A DNA stretch of 64,000 nt from Hyphomicrobium sp. 12-62-95 (lineage in GTDB: Bacteria; Pseudomonadota; Alphaproteobacteria; Rhizobiales; Hyphomicrobiaceae), in NCBI GenBank assembly GCA_002279935.1, contig NCCZ01000003.1, forward strand, positions 120,001 through 184,000, read 5' to 3'. The notes under the pieces were generated by a model. The model searched no databases. It worked only from the letters and a program-made list of their open reading frames with translations, and was not told where the DNA came from. The position numbers and the translations under genes were made by a program. Positions 8,935 to 16,396 of this stretch are shown piece after piece (positions within the stretch are counted from its first letter, which is position 1; each line of letters starts with the position of its first letter).

Positions 8935-9861
8935 ATGGAAGCCGCAACAGGAAATGCCAAAGACGTCGAAGAGATCGAACGTCTCGTCTCGGACTGGTCC
9001 CGCGCAGTTGAAGCCAAAGACCCCGAAAAGATCGTCGCCAACTACGGCCCCGACACGGTCCTCTTCGATGCCATTCCCCCCGGCCGCACCGTCGGCGCCC
9101 GTGACATCGGCCGCATCTGGGCTGAATGCATGCCCTACTTTCCGGAAAAATTCCGCTCCGAGCACAAGGATCTCACCATCCACGTCGATGGCGATCTCGC
9201 CATTGTTCACGGCCTGCATCATTTCGTGCCTGAACCGGCCGATCATCCCGCAGGCAGCACCTGGATGCGCATTACCGTCGTCTTCCGCCGCAACGGCGGC
9301 GGATGGCGCGTCATCCACGAACACGTCTCGATCCCCTTCGATCCCATGACCAACGCCGCCGTCTATCTCGACGGTGACGCCAACGCCGTTCCGGCCCCCG
9401 CGAGCAGCACCAAGCTCATGCCCCATCTCGTGTGCAAGGACGCCGCCGCCGCAATCGACTTCTACCAAAAAGCATTTGGCGCCGAGGAAATGATGCGGCT
9501 CCCCACGCCCGATGGCCGGCTCATGCACGCCGGCATCATGGTCGGCGGCAACGTCATCATGCTGGTCGATGAATTCCGCGACGCCGGTCCCAACGCCAAT
9601 GCCGCGCCGTCCACACTAGGCGGCACGCCGGTCACCATCCACCTGCAAGTCCCCGACGTCGACGCGCTCTACAAGCGTGCCGTCGACGCGGGAGCCAAAT
9701 CCATCATGCCGCTGGCCGAAATGTTCTGGGGTGATCGGTATGGCGTCGTCGAAGATCCATTCGGTCACCGCTGGTCGCTCGCTACCGCCGTCAAAACCCT
9801 ATCGCCTCAAGAAATCCAGATAGCCGCCGACGCCGCAATGCGCGCCGGCCCCGGGTGCTGA
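8935..9861 (+). CDS. Two-domain protein: SnoaL-like (NTF2 fold) plus VOC/PhnB-like
   Basis: A 308-residue protein, ATG at 8935 preceded by AAGGGAG. Residues 10-140 look like a SnoaL/DUF4440-type NTF2-fold domain (IERLVSDWSRAVEAKDPEKI, WRVIHEHVSIPFD). Residues 160-290 are a vicinal-oxygen-chelate domain of the PhnB/glyoxalase type (HLVCKDAAAAIDFYQKAFGA, GDRYGVVEDPFGHRWSLAT). Each half is usually a separate protein; this one is an in-frame fusion. It is 11 bp after tetR and 11 bp before the SRPBCC gene, in one likely operon. Enzyme activity cannot be assigned. Confidence 0.82.
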   Translation: MEAATGNAKDVEEIERLVSDWSRAVEAKDPEKIVANYGPDTVLFDAIPPGRTVGARDIGRIWAECMPYFPEKFRSEHKDLTIHVDGDLAIVHGLHHFVPEPADHPAGSTWMRITVVFRRNGGGWRVIHEHVSIPFDPMTNAAVYLDGDANAVPAPASSTKLMPHLVCKDAAAAIDFYQKAFGAEEMMRLPTPDGRLMHAGIMVGGNVIMLVDEFRDAGPNANAAPSTLGGTPVTIHLQVPDVDALYKRAVDAGAKSIMPLAEMFWGDRYGVVEDPFGHRWSLATAVKTLSPQEIQIAADAAMRAGPGC

Positions 9862-9872
9862 AGGAGAGTGAA

Positions 9873-10346
9873 ATGGACACGAAGCCAGCAGGTAACCGCG
9901 AACTTGTCATCACGCGAACGCTGAAAGCCTCTCCTGCAAATCTCTACCGCTGTTGGACTGAGCCAGCCCTAATGAAGCAATGGTTCTGCCCCAAGCCATG
10001 GGCCGTATCGCACGCCGAAGTCGATGCCCGGCCCGGCGGCCGCAGCATGGTTGTGATGCGCTCCCCCGATGGCCAGGAATTCCCCAACGCGGGCGTTTAT
10101 CTGGAGGCAATTCCGGGCAAGAAGCTCGTCTTCACCGATGCCTTCGTTGGTGACTGGGAGCCGGCCGGCGAGCCGTTCATGGTCGGCATTGTGACGTTCG
10201 AAGATAACGGCGACGGCACCACGCTCTACACCGCCCGCGTGCGTCATTGGACTGATGATGCCACGCAGCGTCACGAACAAATGGGCTTCCACGAAGGCTG
10301 GTCGAAATGCGCCGAACAGCTCGAAGAACTCGCCCGCACCCTCTAA
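9873..10346 (+). CDS. SRPBCC (AHSA1-like) domain protein
   Basis: 157 residues, start ATG 9873 with AAGGAGAG 5 nt upstream. The whole protein is one START/AHSA1-like domain: ELVITRTLKASPANLYRCWTEP at the N-terminus and GFHEGWSKCAEQLEELA at the C-terminus are the family's first strand/helix and last helix. Such domains bind hydrophobic ligands. Cotranscribed with SnoaL-VOC and DUF1428 genes, a set that often travels together behind a TetR or ArsR regulator. Confidence 0.88.
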   Translation: MDTKPAGNRELVITRTLKASPANLYRCWTEPALMKQWFCPKPWAVSHAEVDARPGGRSMVVMRSPDGQEFPNAGVYLEAIPGKKLVFTDAFVGDWEPAGEPFMVGIVTFEDNGDGTTLYTARVRHWTDDATQRHEQMGFHEGWSKCAEQLEELARTL

Positions 10347-10369
10347 CCGCAAGCGAAAGGAGTACCGCT

Positions 10370-10723
10370 ATGTCTTACGTTGATGGTTTTGTTGCAGCCG
10401 TCCCCACCGCCAATAAGCAGGCCTATCTCGACCACTCCAAAATGGCAGCCGGCGTGTTCAAGGAACTCGGCGCCCTCTCCGTTGTCGAATGCTGGGGCGA
10501 TGATGTCCCGGATGGAAAACTCACGTCGTTTCCCATTGCGGTTCAAAAGAAGGACGATGAAACCGTCGTGTTCTCCTGGATCGTCTGGCCGTCGCGCGCA
10601 GCCCGCAACGAGGGCATGAAGGCCGTGATGTCCGACCCGCGCTTTGCCCCGGATAAGAATCCCATGCCCTTCGATGGCAAACGCCTGATCTACGGCGGCT
10701 TCGACATGATCTTGGAGCAATAG
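10370..10723 (+). CDS. DUF1428 family protein
   Basis: 117 residues from ATG 10370 with AAAGGAG upstream. MSYVDGFVAAVP at the start, VVECWGDDVPDGK in the middle and MPFDGKRLIYGGFDMIL at the end are diagnostic for DUF1428, a dimeric alpha/beta-barrel family of unknown function. Last gene of the TetR-linked operon; followed by a strong terminator. Confidence 0.93.
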   Translation: MSYVDGFVAAVPTANKQAYLDHSKMAAGVFKELGALSVVECWGDDVPDGKLTSFPIAVQKKDDETVVFSWIVWPSRAARNEGMKAVMSDPRFAPDKNPMPFDGKRLIYGGFDMILEQ

Positions 10724-10733
10724 CGACCAGGAT

Positions 10734-10768
10734 GCCGGCCGGCAAAAAACGCCGGCCGGCTTAGTTTT
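10734..10768 (+). terminator. Terminator closing the TetR operon
   Basis: GCCGGCCGGC, loop AAAAAAC, GCCGGCCGGC: a perfect 10-bp stem followed by TTAGTTTT. Confidence 0.85.
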
Positions 10769-10886
10769 AAAGGCTATTGTCGTGCCGTGTTGCCGTCCGC
10801 GACGAACCCAGTCCACTGAGAAACAACGCGCCGATCACGGGGGCAATCAGCAACCAAGCGACGAGATAAATGCCGGGGTTATCCAT
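10767..10886 (-). CDS. Small single-pass membrane protein (39 aa)
   Basis: Reading from ATG 10886 gives MDNPGIYLVAWLLIAPVIGA and a basic tail, i.e. a short N-terminus, one transmembrane helix (about residues 7-25) and a hydrophilic C-terminus. GGAAGGA lies 9 nt upstream of the ATG. It follows the FAD oxidoreductase on the same strand, with a hairpin (10910-10928) between them. No family recognised; supported only by the ribosome-binding site, the membrane helix and context. Confidence 0.45.
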   Translation of the reverse strand: MDNPGIYLVAWLLIAPVIGALFLSGLGSSRTATRHDNSL

Positions 10887-10909
10887 GATGGTGTGTCCTT
10901 CCACATACC

Positions 10910-10928
10910 GCCGGGCACGATGCCCGGC
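10910..10928 (-). other. Hairpin between the FAD oxidoreductase and the 39-aa ORF
   Basis: GCCGGGC, ACGAT, GCCCGGC: perfect 7-bp stem without a U tract. It may stabilise or process the mRNA end of the oxidoreductase gene. Confidence 0.45.
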
Positions 10929-10966
10929 ATACCGAAAGAACCCCGCCAAAGAGGTGCCGTTCCAGA

Positions 10967-12199
10967 TCAACCGCGAAACAGCGATGCGTCGGGGTCGATC
11001 TTGCCGCCGATCCAATCGCGGATGATCTGCGCACCAATCACACTGAACGTGATCCCATTGCCGCCGCAGCCTAAGATCGCATAGCCGCCCTTGACATGGT
11101 CGAGCCGCCTGAACACCGGCAGCCCCTTCGGATTCTCCGCAAACGCCCCCGCCCAGGAATACACGCACTCGAGTTCATCGAGCCCGGTCAACTCCTTGGC
11201 CTTTTCCAAAAGCTTTCTCGATTTCGCAGGAATCGCGGCGGTCCGTCGGCTGGGTGCCGCAACGTCGGCATCCTCGCCGCCGATGACAATGCGATTGTCC
11301 GCTGTTGCACGCATATAGAGATATGGATCGGAAGCCTCCCAGACGAGACACCGGTCACGCCAGAAGCGCTGCGGCTTGATTGGCTGCGTCGCGATCGCCC
11401 ACGACGACACAATGTCAAACGAGCCCTTTGGAATGGCGGGGCTGACCTCATATCCCGTCGCCATCACGAGGTGCCGGCAAATGATATCCGGCCCGTCGTT
11501 GGTCGCCGCGCGAATGTCATCGCCAACTTGTTCCGAAGTCGTCACCGAAACCGGACTGTAAATTTTCGCACCCATGTCCCGCGCCGCCTTGAGACACGCA
11601 ATGCATGTGCGGATCGGATCGAGTTCAGCCGCGCCCGCCGAGATGATCGCGCCCGTCCGGTCAAACCCGTACGTGTCCTTCAAAGCCGCGGCATCCAGAT
11701 AGGTACTCGGAAGACCGATTTTCTCGCGCGCCCGCGCTTCCTGTTCCAGCGCCCGGTGTCCCATACTGGTGCCGGCAAGATAAAGCGTATCGCGGTCCAC
11801 CCAGTCCGCTCGCAGTTCGTATTGCTTGATGAGCGCCTTGAGGTCTTTGACGGCCTGAAGGGATCGCCGGTACACGCGCGCGGCCTTAGCCGAACCGATC
11901 TTCTTTTCCAGTCCCGTGAGCGGCTCGTCGATTTCGAATTGGATCATCGCCGTGCTGGCGATCGTCGATCCCGTCCCCGGCTCGCGCCGGTCCACCACGA
12001 TCACATCATAGCCCGCTTCCGCCAAATGCAAGGCGGTGAGCGCACCCGTGATCCCGGCACCGACGACCAGCACATCGCAACGCTGCGCCGTGGTCAAAGC
12101 ACTGACGGCTATCGTGCTGTAAGTGGACTGCGCCCAAACCGGCTCACCGTCATGCAAATCCTTCACGGCCGTTGCCACGCCGCGTCGTCCGGTCGCCAT
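10967..12199 (-). CDS. FAD-dependent oxidoreductase (DAO family)
   Basis: 410 residues from ATG 12199, preceded by AGGGG; an in-frame ATG at 12223 lacks a ribosome-binding site. The N-terminal dinucleotide fold CDVLVVGAGITGALTALHLA ends in DVIVVDRRE, and the C-terminal GYAILGCGGNGITFSVIGAQ closes the FAD site, as in D-amino-acid-oxidase-like flavoproteins. No Rieske centre or extra domain is present. It is the third gene of a minus-strand series (response regulator, transglutaminase-like, oxidoreductase). The substrate is probably an amine or amino acid, unproven. Confidence 0.85.
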   Translation of the reverse strand: MATGRRGVATAVKDLHDGEPVWAQSTYSTIAVSALTTAQRCDVLVVGAGITGALTALHLAEAGYDVIVVDRREPGTGSTIASTAMIQFEIDEPLTGLEKKIGSAKAARVYRRSLQAVKDLKALIKQYELRADWVDRDTLYLAGTSMGHRALEQEARAREKIGLPSTYLDAAALKDTYGFDRTGAIISAGAAELDPIRTCIACLKAARDMGAKIYSPVSVTTSEQVGDDIRAATNDGPDIICRHLVMATGYEVSPAIPKGSFDIVSSWAIATQPIKPQRFWRDRCLVWEASDPYLYMRATADNRIVIGGEDADVAAPSRRTAAIPAKSRKLLEKAKELTGLDELECVYSWAGAFAENPKGLPVFRRLDHVKGGYAILGCGGNGITFSVIGAQIIRDWIGGKIDPDASLFRG

Positions 12200-12250
12200 G
12201 TCAGGCCCCTGAAAATAATTCAAAAATCTTTGATGCGCTTCGCGGGTGAC

Positions 12251-13078
12251 CTAAGCCGCCGCCTGCTCCGCGTCGGCCAGCTCCGTCGTCACATGGAATG
12301 CGCTCAGCGCGTGCGCGCCAAACGTGCGCAGCATCGGAATATCGGCTGCATCACGCCCATGAGCGATCGGAATGCGGCCGATGCGGCGGCAGTTGTGCCG
12401 CGCGTCGAACGTGTACCAACCGCCTTCCAGATAGACGTCAAACCAAGCATTAAAGTCCATCGGATTGGGGTCCACCGGCACGCCGATGTCTCCCATGTAA
12501 CCGTTGACGTAGCGCGCCGGAATATTCAGCGCCCGGCACAGCGTCACGCCCAGATGCGCAAAGTCGCGGCACACACCCACCTGCTCGCGATGCGCTTCGG
12601 ACGCCGTCCGTGTCGCCCGCGCCTGAGCATAATCGAACCGCAAGCGCTCATGCGCATACGTGCAGATCGCCTCAATCAAGCCGGTATCACGCGGCAGGTG
12701 TCCGAATGTCTGCCACGCCAGCGGACCCATGAGGTCGCTTTCGCAAAAGCGGCTCGGTGCCAGGTAGGGCAAGCATTCATCCGGCAAGCGGTCCACTGGC
12801 AGCACGCGTGCCGAGGGATCGCGCCGGTCGAGCGTTCCATCCGCCCGGCACAACCCGCCGAGCGACAGCCGCATCACACCTGCCGGCGCCGTAAACCTGC
12901 GCGCGATGTTGCCGAAGTCATCGATAAACGTCTCGGTTGGGACTTTTGGCGATGTTTCGAAAGACAACGCATTCGGCACAATGTTCTGCGCATGACTAGT
13001 GTGCACATCGATCAAGCACACCGTCGGTGTGTCCTGGGGAAGTTGGAGCTCGAACGAGCAGCCGTAACGGATAAGCAT
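12251..13078 (-). CDS. Transglutaminase-like domain protein with atypical triad
   Basis: 275 residues from ATG 13078, 17 bp after the response-regulator stop; the open frame extends further upstream but that overlaps the regulator. An N-terminal beta domain (residues 1-140) is followed by a transglutaminase-like core: VGVCRDFAHLGVTLCRALNI carries the presumed nucleophile Cys170, and MDFNAWFDVYLEGGWYTFDA is where the catalytic His and Asp are expected. At the His position there is Asn210, so the classical Cys-His-Asp triad is not intact, unless the later His of DARHN takes over. Probably cytoplasmic, since no signal peptide is seen. Confidence 0.82.
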   Translation of the reverse strand: MLIRYGCSFELQLPQDTPTVCLIDVHTSHAQNIVPNALSFETSPKVPTETFIDDFGNIARRFTAPAGVMRLSLGGLCRADGTLDRRDPSARVLPVDRLPDECLPYLAPSRFCESDLMGPLAWQTFGHLPRDTGLIEAICTYAHERLRFDYAQARATRTASEAHREQVGVCRDFAHLGVTLCRALNIPARYVNGYMGDIGVPVDPNPMDFNAWFDVYLEGGWYTFDARHNCRRIGRIPIAHGRDAADIPMLRTFGAHALSAFHVTTELADAEQAAA

Positions 13079-13095
13079 GGGGGACTCGCGAATGG

Positions 13096-13458
13096 CTAGT
13101 GGGTCGCCAGATGAACGGCCGCCGGGCCAGTCAGTTCCGCGATGATGCCGGGAGGAACGGGTTTTGAAACGAACGAATGCGGAATGCGCCCGAGTTCGGG
13201 GTGCACCAGCGTCGAACCGCTCACCACGATAACGCGGCACCCAATCTCCACGAGGTGCGTTGCCAGCGCCAAACCGCTGTCACCATCGGCAAGATTGAGA
13301 TCGATGATCGCAATATCGGGCCGCAGATGATCCGCCGCCCGCCACGCATCAAAGCTGGAATAGAACGTGCCGACGACCTCCGACCCGCCCTCTTGCACCT
13401 CATGCGCGATCTCCATGGCCAGCAAAAGATCGTCTTCGCAGATGATGACACGCTTCAT
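13096..13458 (-). CDS. Single-domain response regulator (CheY-like)
   Basis: 120 residues: only a receiver domain. The acidic pair EDD (8-10), the phosphorylation site in IAIIDLNLADG, the Ser of VVVSGS and the Lys of FVSKPV are all present, so it should be phosphorylatable. No output domain. Start ATG 13458 has GGAGAGG just upstream. A possible sigma-EcfG promoter precedes it. Stand-alone receivers of this type in Alphaproteobacteria often serve stress phosphorelays; no cognate kinase is encoded nearby. Confidence 0.9.
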   Translation of the reverse strand: MKRVIICEDDLLLAMEIAHEVQEGGSEVVGTFYSSFDAWRAADHLRPDIAIIDLNLADGDSGLALATHLVEIGCRVIVVSGSTLVHPELGRIPHSFVSKPVPPGIIAELTGPAAVHLATH

Positions 13459-13492
13459 ACTGGCCTCTCCTCTGAAAAGGATACGGAGAGGA

Positions 13493-13517
13493 AACAGTCA
13501 GCGCGCGGTAAAGTTCC
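13493..13517 (-). promoter_or_regulatory. Candidate sigma-EcfG (general stress) promoter
   Basis: On the minus strand GGAAC (13517-13513), a 16-nt spacer, then TGTT (13496-13493). The alphaproteobacterial EcfG consensus is GGAAC-N16/17-CGTT, so one base differs. The -10 lies 35 nt from the response-regulator ATG. Confidence 0.45.
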
Positions 13518-13611
13518 CGCCGCGGCACCGTTCAGCGCCTCGCGGGTCCGCTCGGTCCCGTAGACCAGAGAAAGTTTCGAATTGTTTACGCGTTGCGGCT
13601 AACCTTCCGCC

Positions 13612-15315
13612 ATGAACGTACCCAAGGCGATCACGCCATTCCGGCACATGTTTTCTGGACTGCGGGTCTCCACAACCCTGTTCCTGGTCACGGGCGTTGT
13701 TCTGCTATTGCAGCTCTTTCCTCTGACCGGCGTTTTCTTGATGCTCTTCGCCGCGCCCTTCTGGTCAGTATTGACGCTCAATCTGGCCTTTCTCGCCCTC
13801 GCCGCCGAAACCCTTCTCGGACGTGCGGACAGACGCTGGCTGATCGCCCCGCTAATCTGGTTCGGAGGCTACGCGGTCTATGCCCACCTGACGCATGAAC
13901 GCTACTTAGCACTCGATGCTAGGCTGAAGGCGGAGAACGCGGCTCAGTCGATCGTCTACGATCCAGTGCAGCAGGTCCTAGTGTTCGACGATCGGTCGGA
14001 GGACCTATCTGGCGCGCCGCGGACCTTCGTCCAGCAGTACGCCTTGCCGGTCGCCTACGTATCGAACGACAACTTCGAACCGGCTCAGCATTTGGGATAT
14101 CGTCTCGCCGACGCTGAAACATGCAACCGGCTGCAAAGCGAACGAGGCAGCTTGCCGAGCGGCATCTCGGCCTCGTGGATCCATGAGTCTTCGAACGGTG
14201 AGCGCAAACTTCGCAAAGACGTTTGCATCGTTCAGATGCCCGAAGATCCCAGCCGGCCCGCGCTTCATGTCGCGGCCACGCGCGAAGCGCAGAAAGGCCA
14301 GCTGCTGCCGCATTCGCTGACCACGACCACCATCTCCGATGGATTGGGCGGCATGGCCATTCTCACAACAGGACATGCCGAGATCCTGGGCTGGCTGCCG
14401 ATGCCGGTCATGGGCTGCGCTTTGAACTCCGGCGCTCCAAGCTGGGACTGCTTCTTCGGCTTCCACCGCAAAGCAGTGGGATTGGGCGGCAACGGAGCCT
14501 ATGGCGGCGCCACCGTGGCCGCCATCGCCGACGTTCTGAAACTGACTGGACGGCGCACACCGTCGCTCTCGGCCGCAGCATCCGAAGGTCGAAACGCAGT
14601 CGGCCAAGCTTTGGCCAACTCTCAAAGCGCTCGTTACAATCGGGCCCTCGCCAATCTCGATGCGGCCATTGCCGGCGTGGAACGGCGCCTCACGGTGCAT
14701 GACGTCTCCGGCCTCATCGCCAATCCGAAAATAGCGCTGGCGCGCAGTTCCGCCATCGGCCCCGCTATCGCCCGCGATGTGGCGGGTCCGCCTGCCCGAT
14801 ACGAAACCGCACGCGTCATGCAATCGATCGTGGCCTATTTTCCTCATCCCCAGTTTTCCGGGATCGCCCGGCCGTTGCTGCCGGAACTCCTGCCATTGGT
14901 CGAGCGGGGCGACTGGGTTGTCGCGGACGACTTCGCGATGCGTCTCGGCGATCTTGGGCCGGAGGCTTTGCCCGTGCTGCACGCTCTGGCCAATAGCAAG
15001 AATAAGTCGTCTCCCGTCGTCCACGTCTATGGCGTCTGCCGCGTCGGTCGGGACGCTGCGTCCGCTGGCGAACGGCTGCTGGCGCTCCTTCCCGCCGGAG
15101 AAACCGCGCGCCGCGACCGCGATCTCGAAATCGCCGTCTATGTCGCACTGAAGCGTCTCGGCCGCACGGATCTCATCGAGAGGGAGGCCGCCGCGCCGCC
15201 TCCGCGCCGCTTCGAAGGCATCCACGCCGATATCTTGAAGCGCGACATCGGGCCCGAAAGCCCACGCAGCACCTGCTCCGGCCGCTGGCCCCTCTCCAGG
15301 CGCCTTCCCGACTGA
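13612..15315 (+). CDS. Unrecognised membrane protein, 567 aa
   Basis: ATG at 13612. Three hydrophobic segments in the first 95 residues (LFLVTGVVLLLQLFPLTGVF, LNLAFLALAAE, LIAPLIWFGGYAVY) anchor the protein; the rest is a large soluble region, probably periplasmic or cytoplasmic, with helical repeats in the last 150 residues (RPLLPELLPLVERGDW, ALPVLHALAN) that recall HEAT-like repeats. I recognise no family. It lies between the divergent response-regulator operon and cmk. Codon usage looks somewhat less GC-biased than the neighbours (e.g. more GAT/TTG), hinting at different history. Confidence 0.7.
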   Translation: MNVPKAITPFRHMFSGLRVSTTLFLVTGVVLLLQLFPLTGVFLMLFAAPFWSVLTLNLAFLALAAETLLGRADRRWLIAPLIWFGGYAVYAHLTHERYLALDARLKAENAAQSIVYDPVQQVLVFDDRSEDLSGAPRTFVQQYALPVAYVSNDNFEPAQHLGYRLADAETCNRLQSERGSLPSGISASWIHESSNGERKLRKDVCIVQMPEDPSRPALHVAATREAQKGQLLPHSLTTTTISDGLGGMAILTTGHAEILGWLPMPVMGCALNSGAPSWDCFFGFHRKAVGLGGNGAYGGATVAAIADVLKLTGRRTPSLSAAASEGRNAVGQALANSQSARYNRALANLDAAIAGVERRLTVHDVSGLIANPKIALARSSAIGPAIARDVAGPPARYETARVMQSIVAYFPHPQFSGIARPLLPELLPLVERGDWVVADDFAMRLGDLGPEALPVLHALANSKNKSSPVVHVYGVCRVGRDAASAGERLLALLPAGETARRDRDLEIAVYVALKRLGRTDLIEREAAAPPPRRFEGIHADILKRDIGPESPRSTCSGRWPLSRRLPD

Positions 15316-15405
15316 TAAGGCGTCGCGACCTCCCTTCTGCCACTTGACCAGCCCGGCGTGCTGGGGCACGGGCAGAGACGGAAGAGGGACGGGACACCGA
15401 GCATC

Positions 15406-16020
15406 ATGATTATCGCCATCGACGGACCGGCCGCCTCCGGCAAGGGCACGCTCGCCAAGCGCATCGCCGCCCACCTCGGTTTCCACGTCCTCGATACCGG
15501 CCTGCTCTATCGCGCCGTCGCCCGCGATATTGAACACGCTCACTTCCGCCTCGACGACCGCTGGGCCGCCCTCGCCGCCGCCCGCAACCTGAACCCCGCC
15601 ACGCTCGACGATCCCGCACTCCGCGGCGTGCCCGCCGGCGACAAGGCCTCCGTCATCGCCAAGATCCCGGAAGTCCGCGCAGCGCTTCTGCAATATCAGC
15701 GCGACTTTGCCCGCCAAGCCCCCGGCGCCGTCCTCGACGGCCGCGACATCGGTACCGTCGTCTGCCCGAATGCCGATATCAAAATCTACGTCACCGCCAC
15801 GCCGCAAGAGCGCGCCCGCCGCCGCCATCTCGAACACCAGGCCCGCGGCGAACCCGCCACGTACGAAGCCCTGCTCGCCGACATCCTCTCAAGAGACGCC
15901 CGCGACAGCTCCCGCGCCATCGCCCCCCTCGCCGCCGCTCCCGACGCCATCCACATCGACACAACCACTCTCGACGCCGACGCGGTTTTTGCATCTGCTG
16001 TGCGGATCATCTCGCGCTAA
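15406..16020 (+). CDS. cmk: Cytidylate kinase
   Basis: Phosphorylates CMP and dCMP. 204 residues from ATG 15406 (MIIAIDGPAASGKGTLAKRI), where the P-loop GPAASGKGT begins at residue 7; the longer frame from 15358 would put extra residues before this conserved start. DTGLLYRAVA, DGRDIGTVVCP and the ERARRR arginine segment are the CMP-binding and lid motifs. Precedes rpsA as in most Alphaproteobacteria. Confidence 0.96.
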   Translation: MIIAIDGPAASGKGTLAKRIAAHLGFHVLDTGLLYRAVARDIEHAHFRLDDRWAALAAARNLNPATLDDPALRGVPAGDKASVIAKIPEVRAALLQYQRDFARQAPGAVLDGRDIGTVVCPNADIKIYVTATPQERARRRHLEHQARGEPATYEALLADILSRDARDSSRAIAPLAAAPDAIHIDTTTLDADAVFASAVRIISR

Positions 16021-16034
16021 ACTACCCCCCGGTC

Positions 16035-16057
16035 ATGGCCGGGCGTGACCCGGCCAT
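16035..16057. repeat. Palindromic intergenic element (REP-like) after cmk
   Basis: ATGGCCGGG, CGTGA, CCCGGCCAT: perfect 9-bp stem in a context (GGTCATGGCCGGG...CCCGGCCATCC) that I recognise as an abundant alphaproteobacterial intergenic palindrome. It may also act as a transcript 3' end for cmk. Confidence 0.6.
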
Positions 16058-16396
16058 CCAGAGCCCACACGCGAAACTGGCAACACCCCACCCCTTGCCT
16101 CCCAGCCCCATTTCCGCTATTCCCCGCGCATCTGACGCCACTGTCGGATCGGCCGAGAGGTAAGGCCGGGTCAACGGAGGGGCTCCAACGCGGGCCGCTC
16201 CAAACGTGTTGGCAGGGCAACTAAACGCCCATCACGGTGGCATCAACCCAGCAGCATCACATCCGCCGGCATCAAAGCCTCTGGTCGCACATCCGTGCGC
16301 TCCGGGCCGTGCCGGTTTCAAACATCAACCCCGTGCCGCCGAGGGCTCATAACCAGCCCCTGTCAGCCGCAACCAAGACCGTTACCAGGAGCCTGA
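16058..16396 (+). other. rpsA leader region
   Basis: About 340 bp with no credible gene. The last 20 bp contain the rpsA ribosome-binding site (CAGGAG, 6 nt before ATG). A long untranslated leader would suit ribosomal-protein autoregulation, but I see no structure that I can name. Confidence 0.3.

Noticed and set aside
9855..9872. Six extra codons before the SRPBCC start
   Set aside because: They overlap the end of the preceding gene and contain the AAGGAG ribosome-binding site for ATG 9873.
11096..13099. 667-residue plus-strand ORF opposite the FAD oxidoreductase and transglutaminase genes
   Set aside because: Arg-rich shadow frame; the minus-strand genes have clear motifs.
14005..15837. 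610-residue minus-strand open frame over the membrane protein and cmk
   Set aside because: Shadow covering the start of cmk; no signal or motif.
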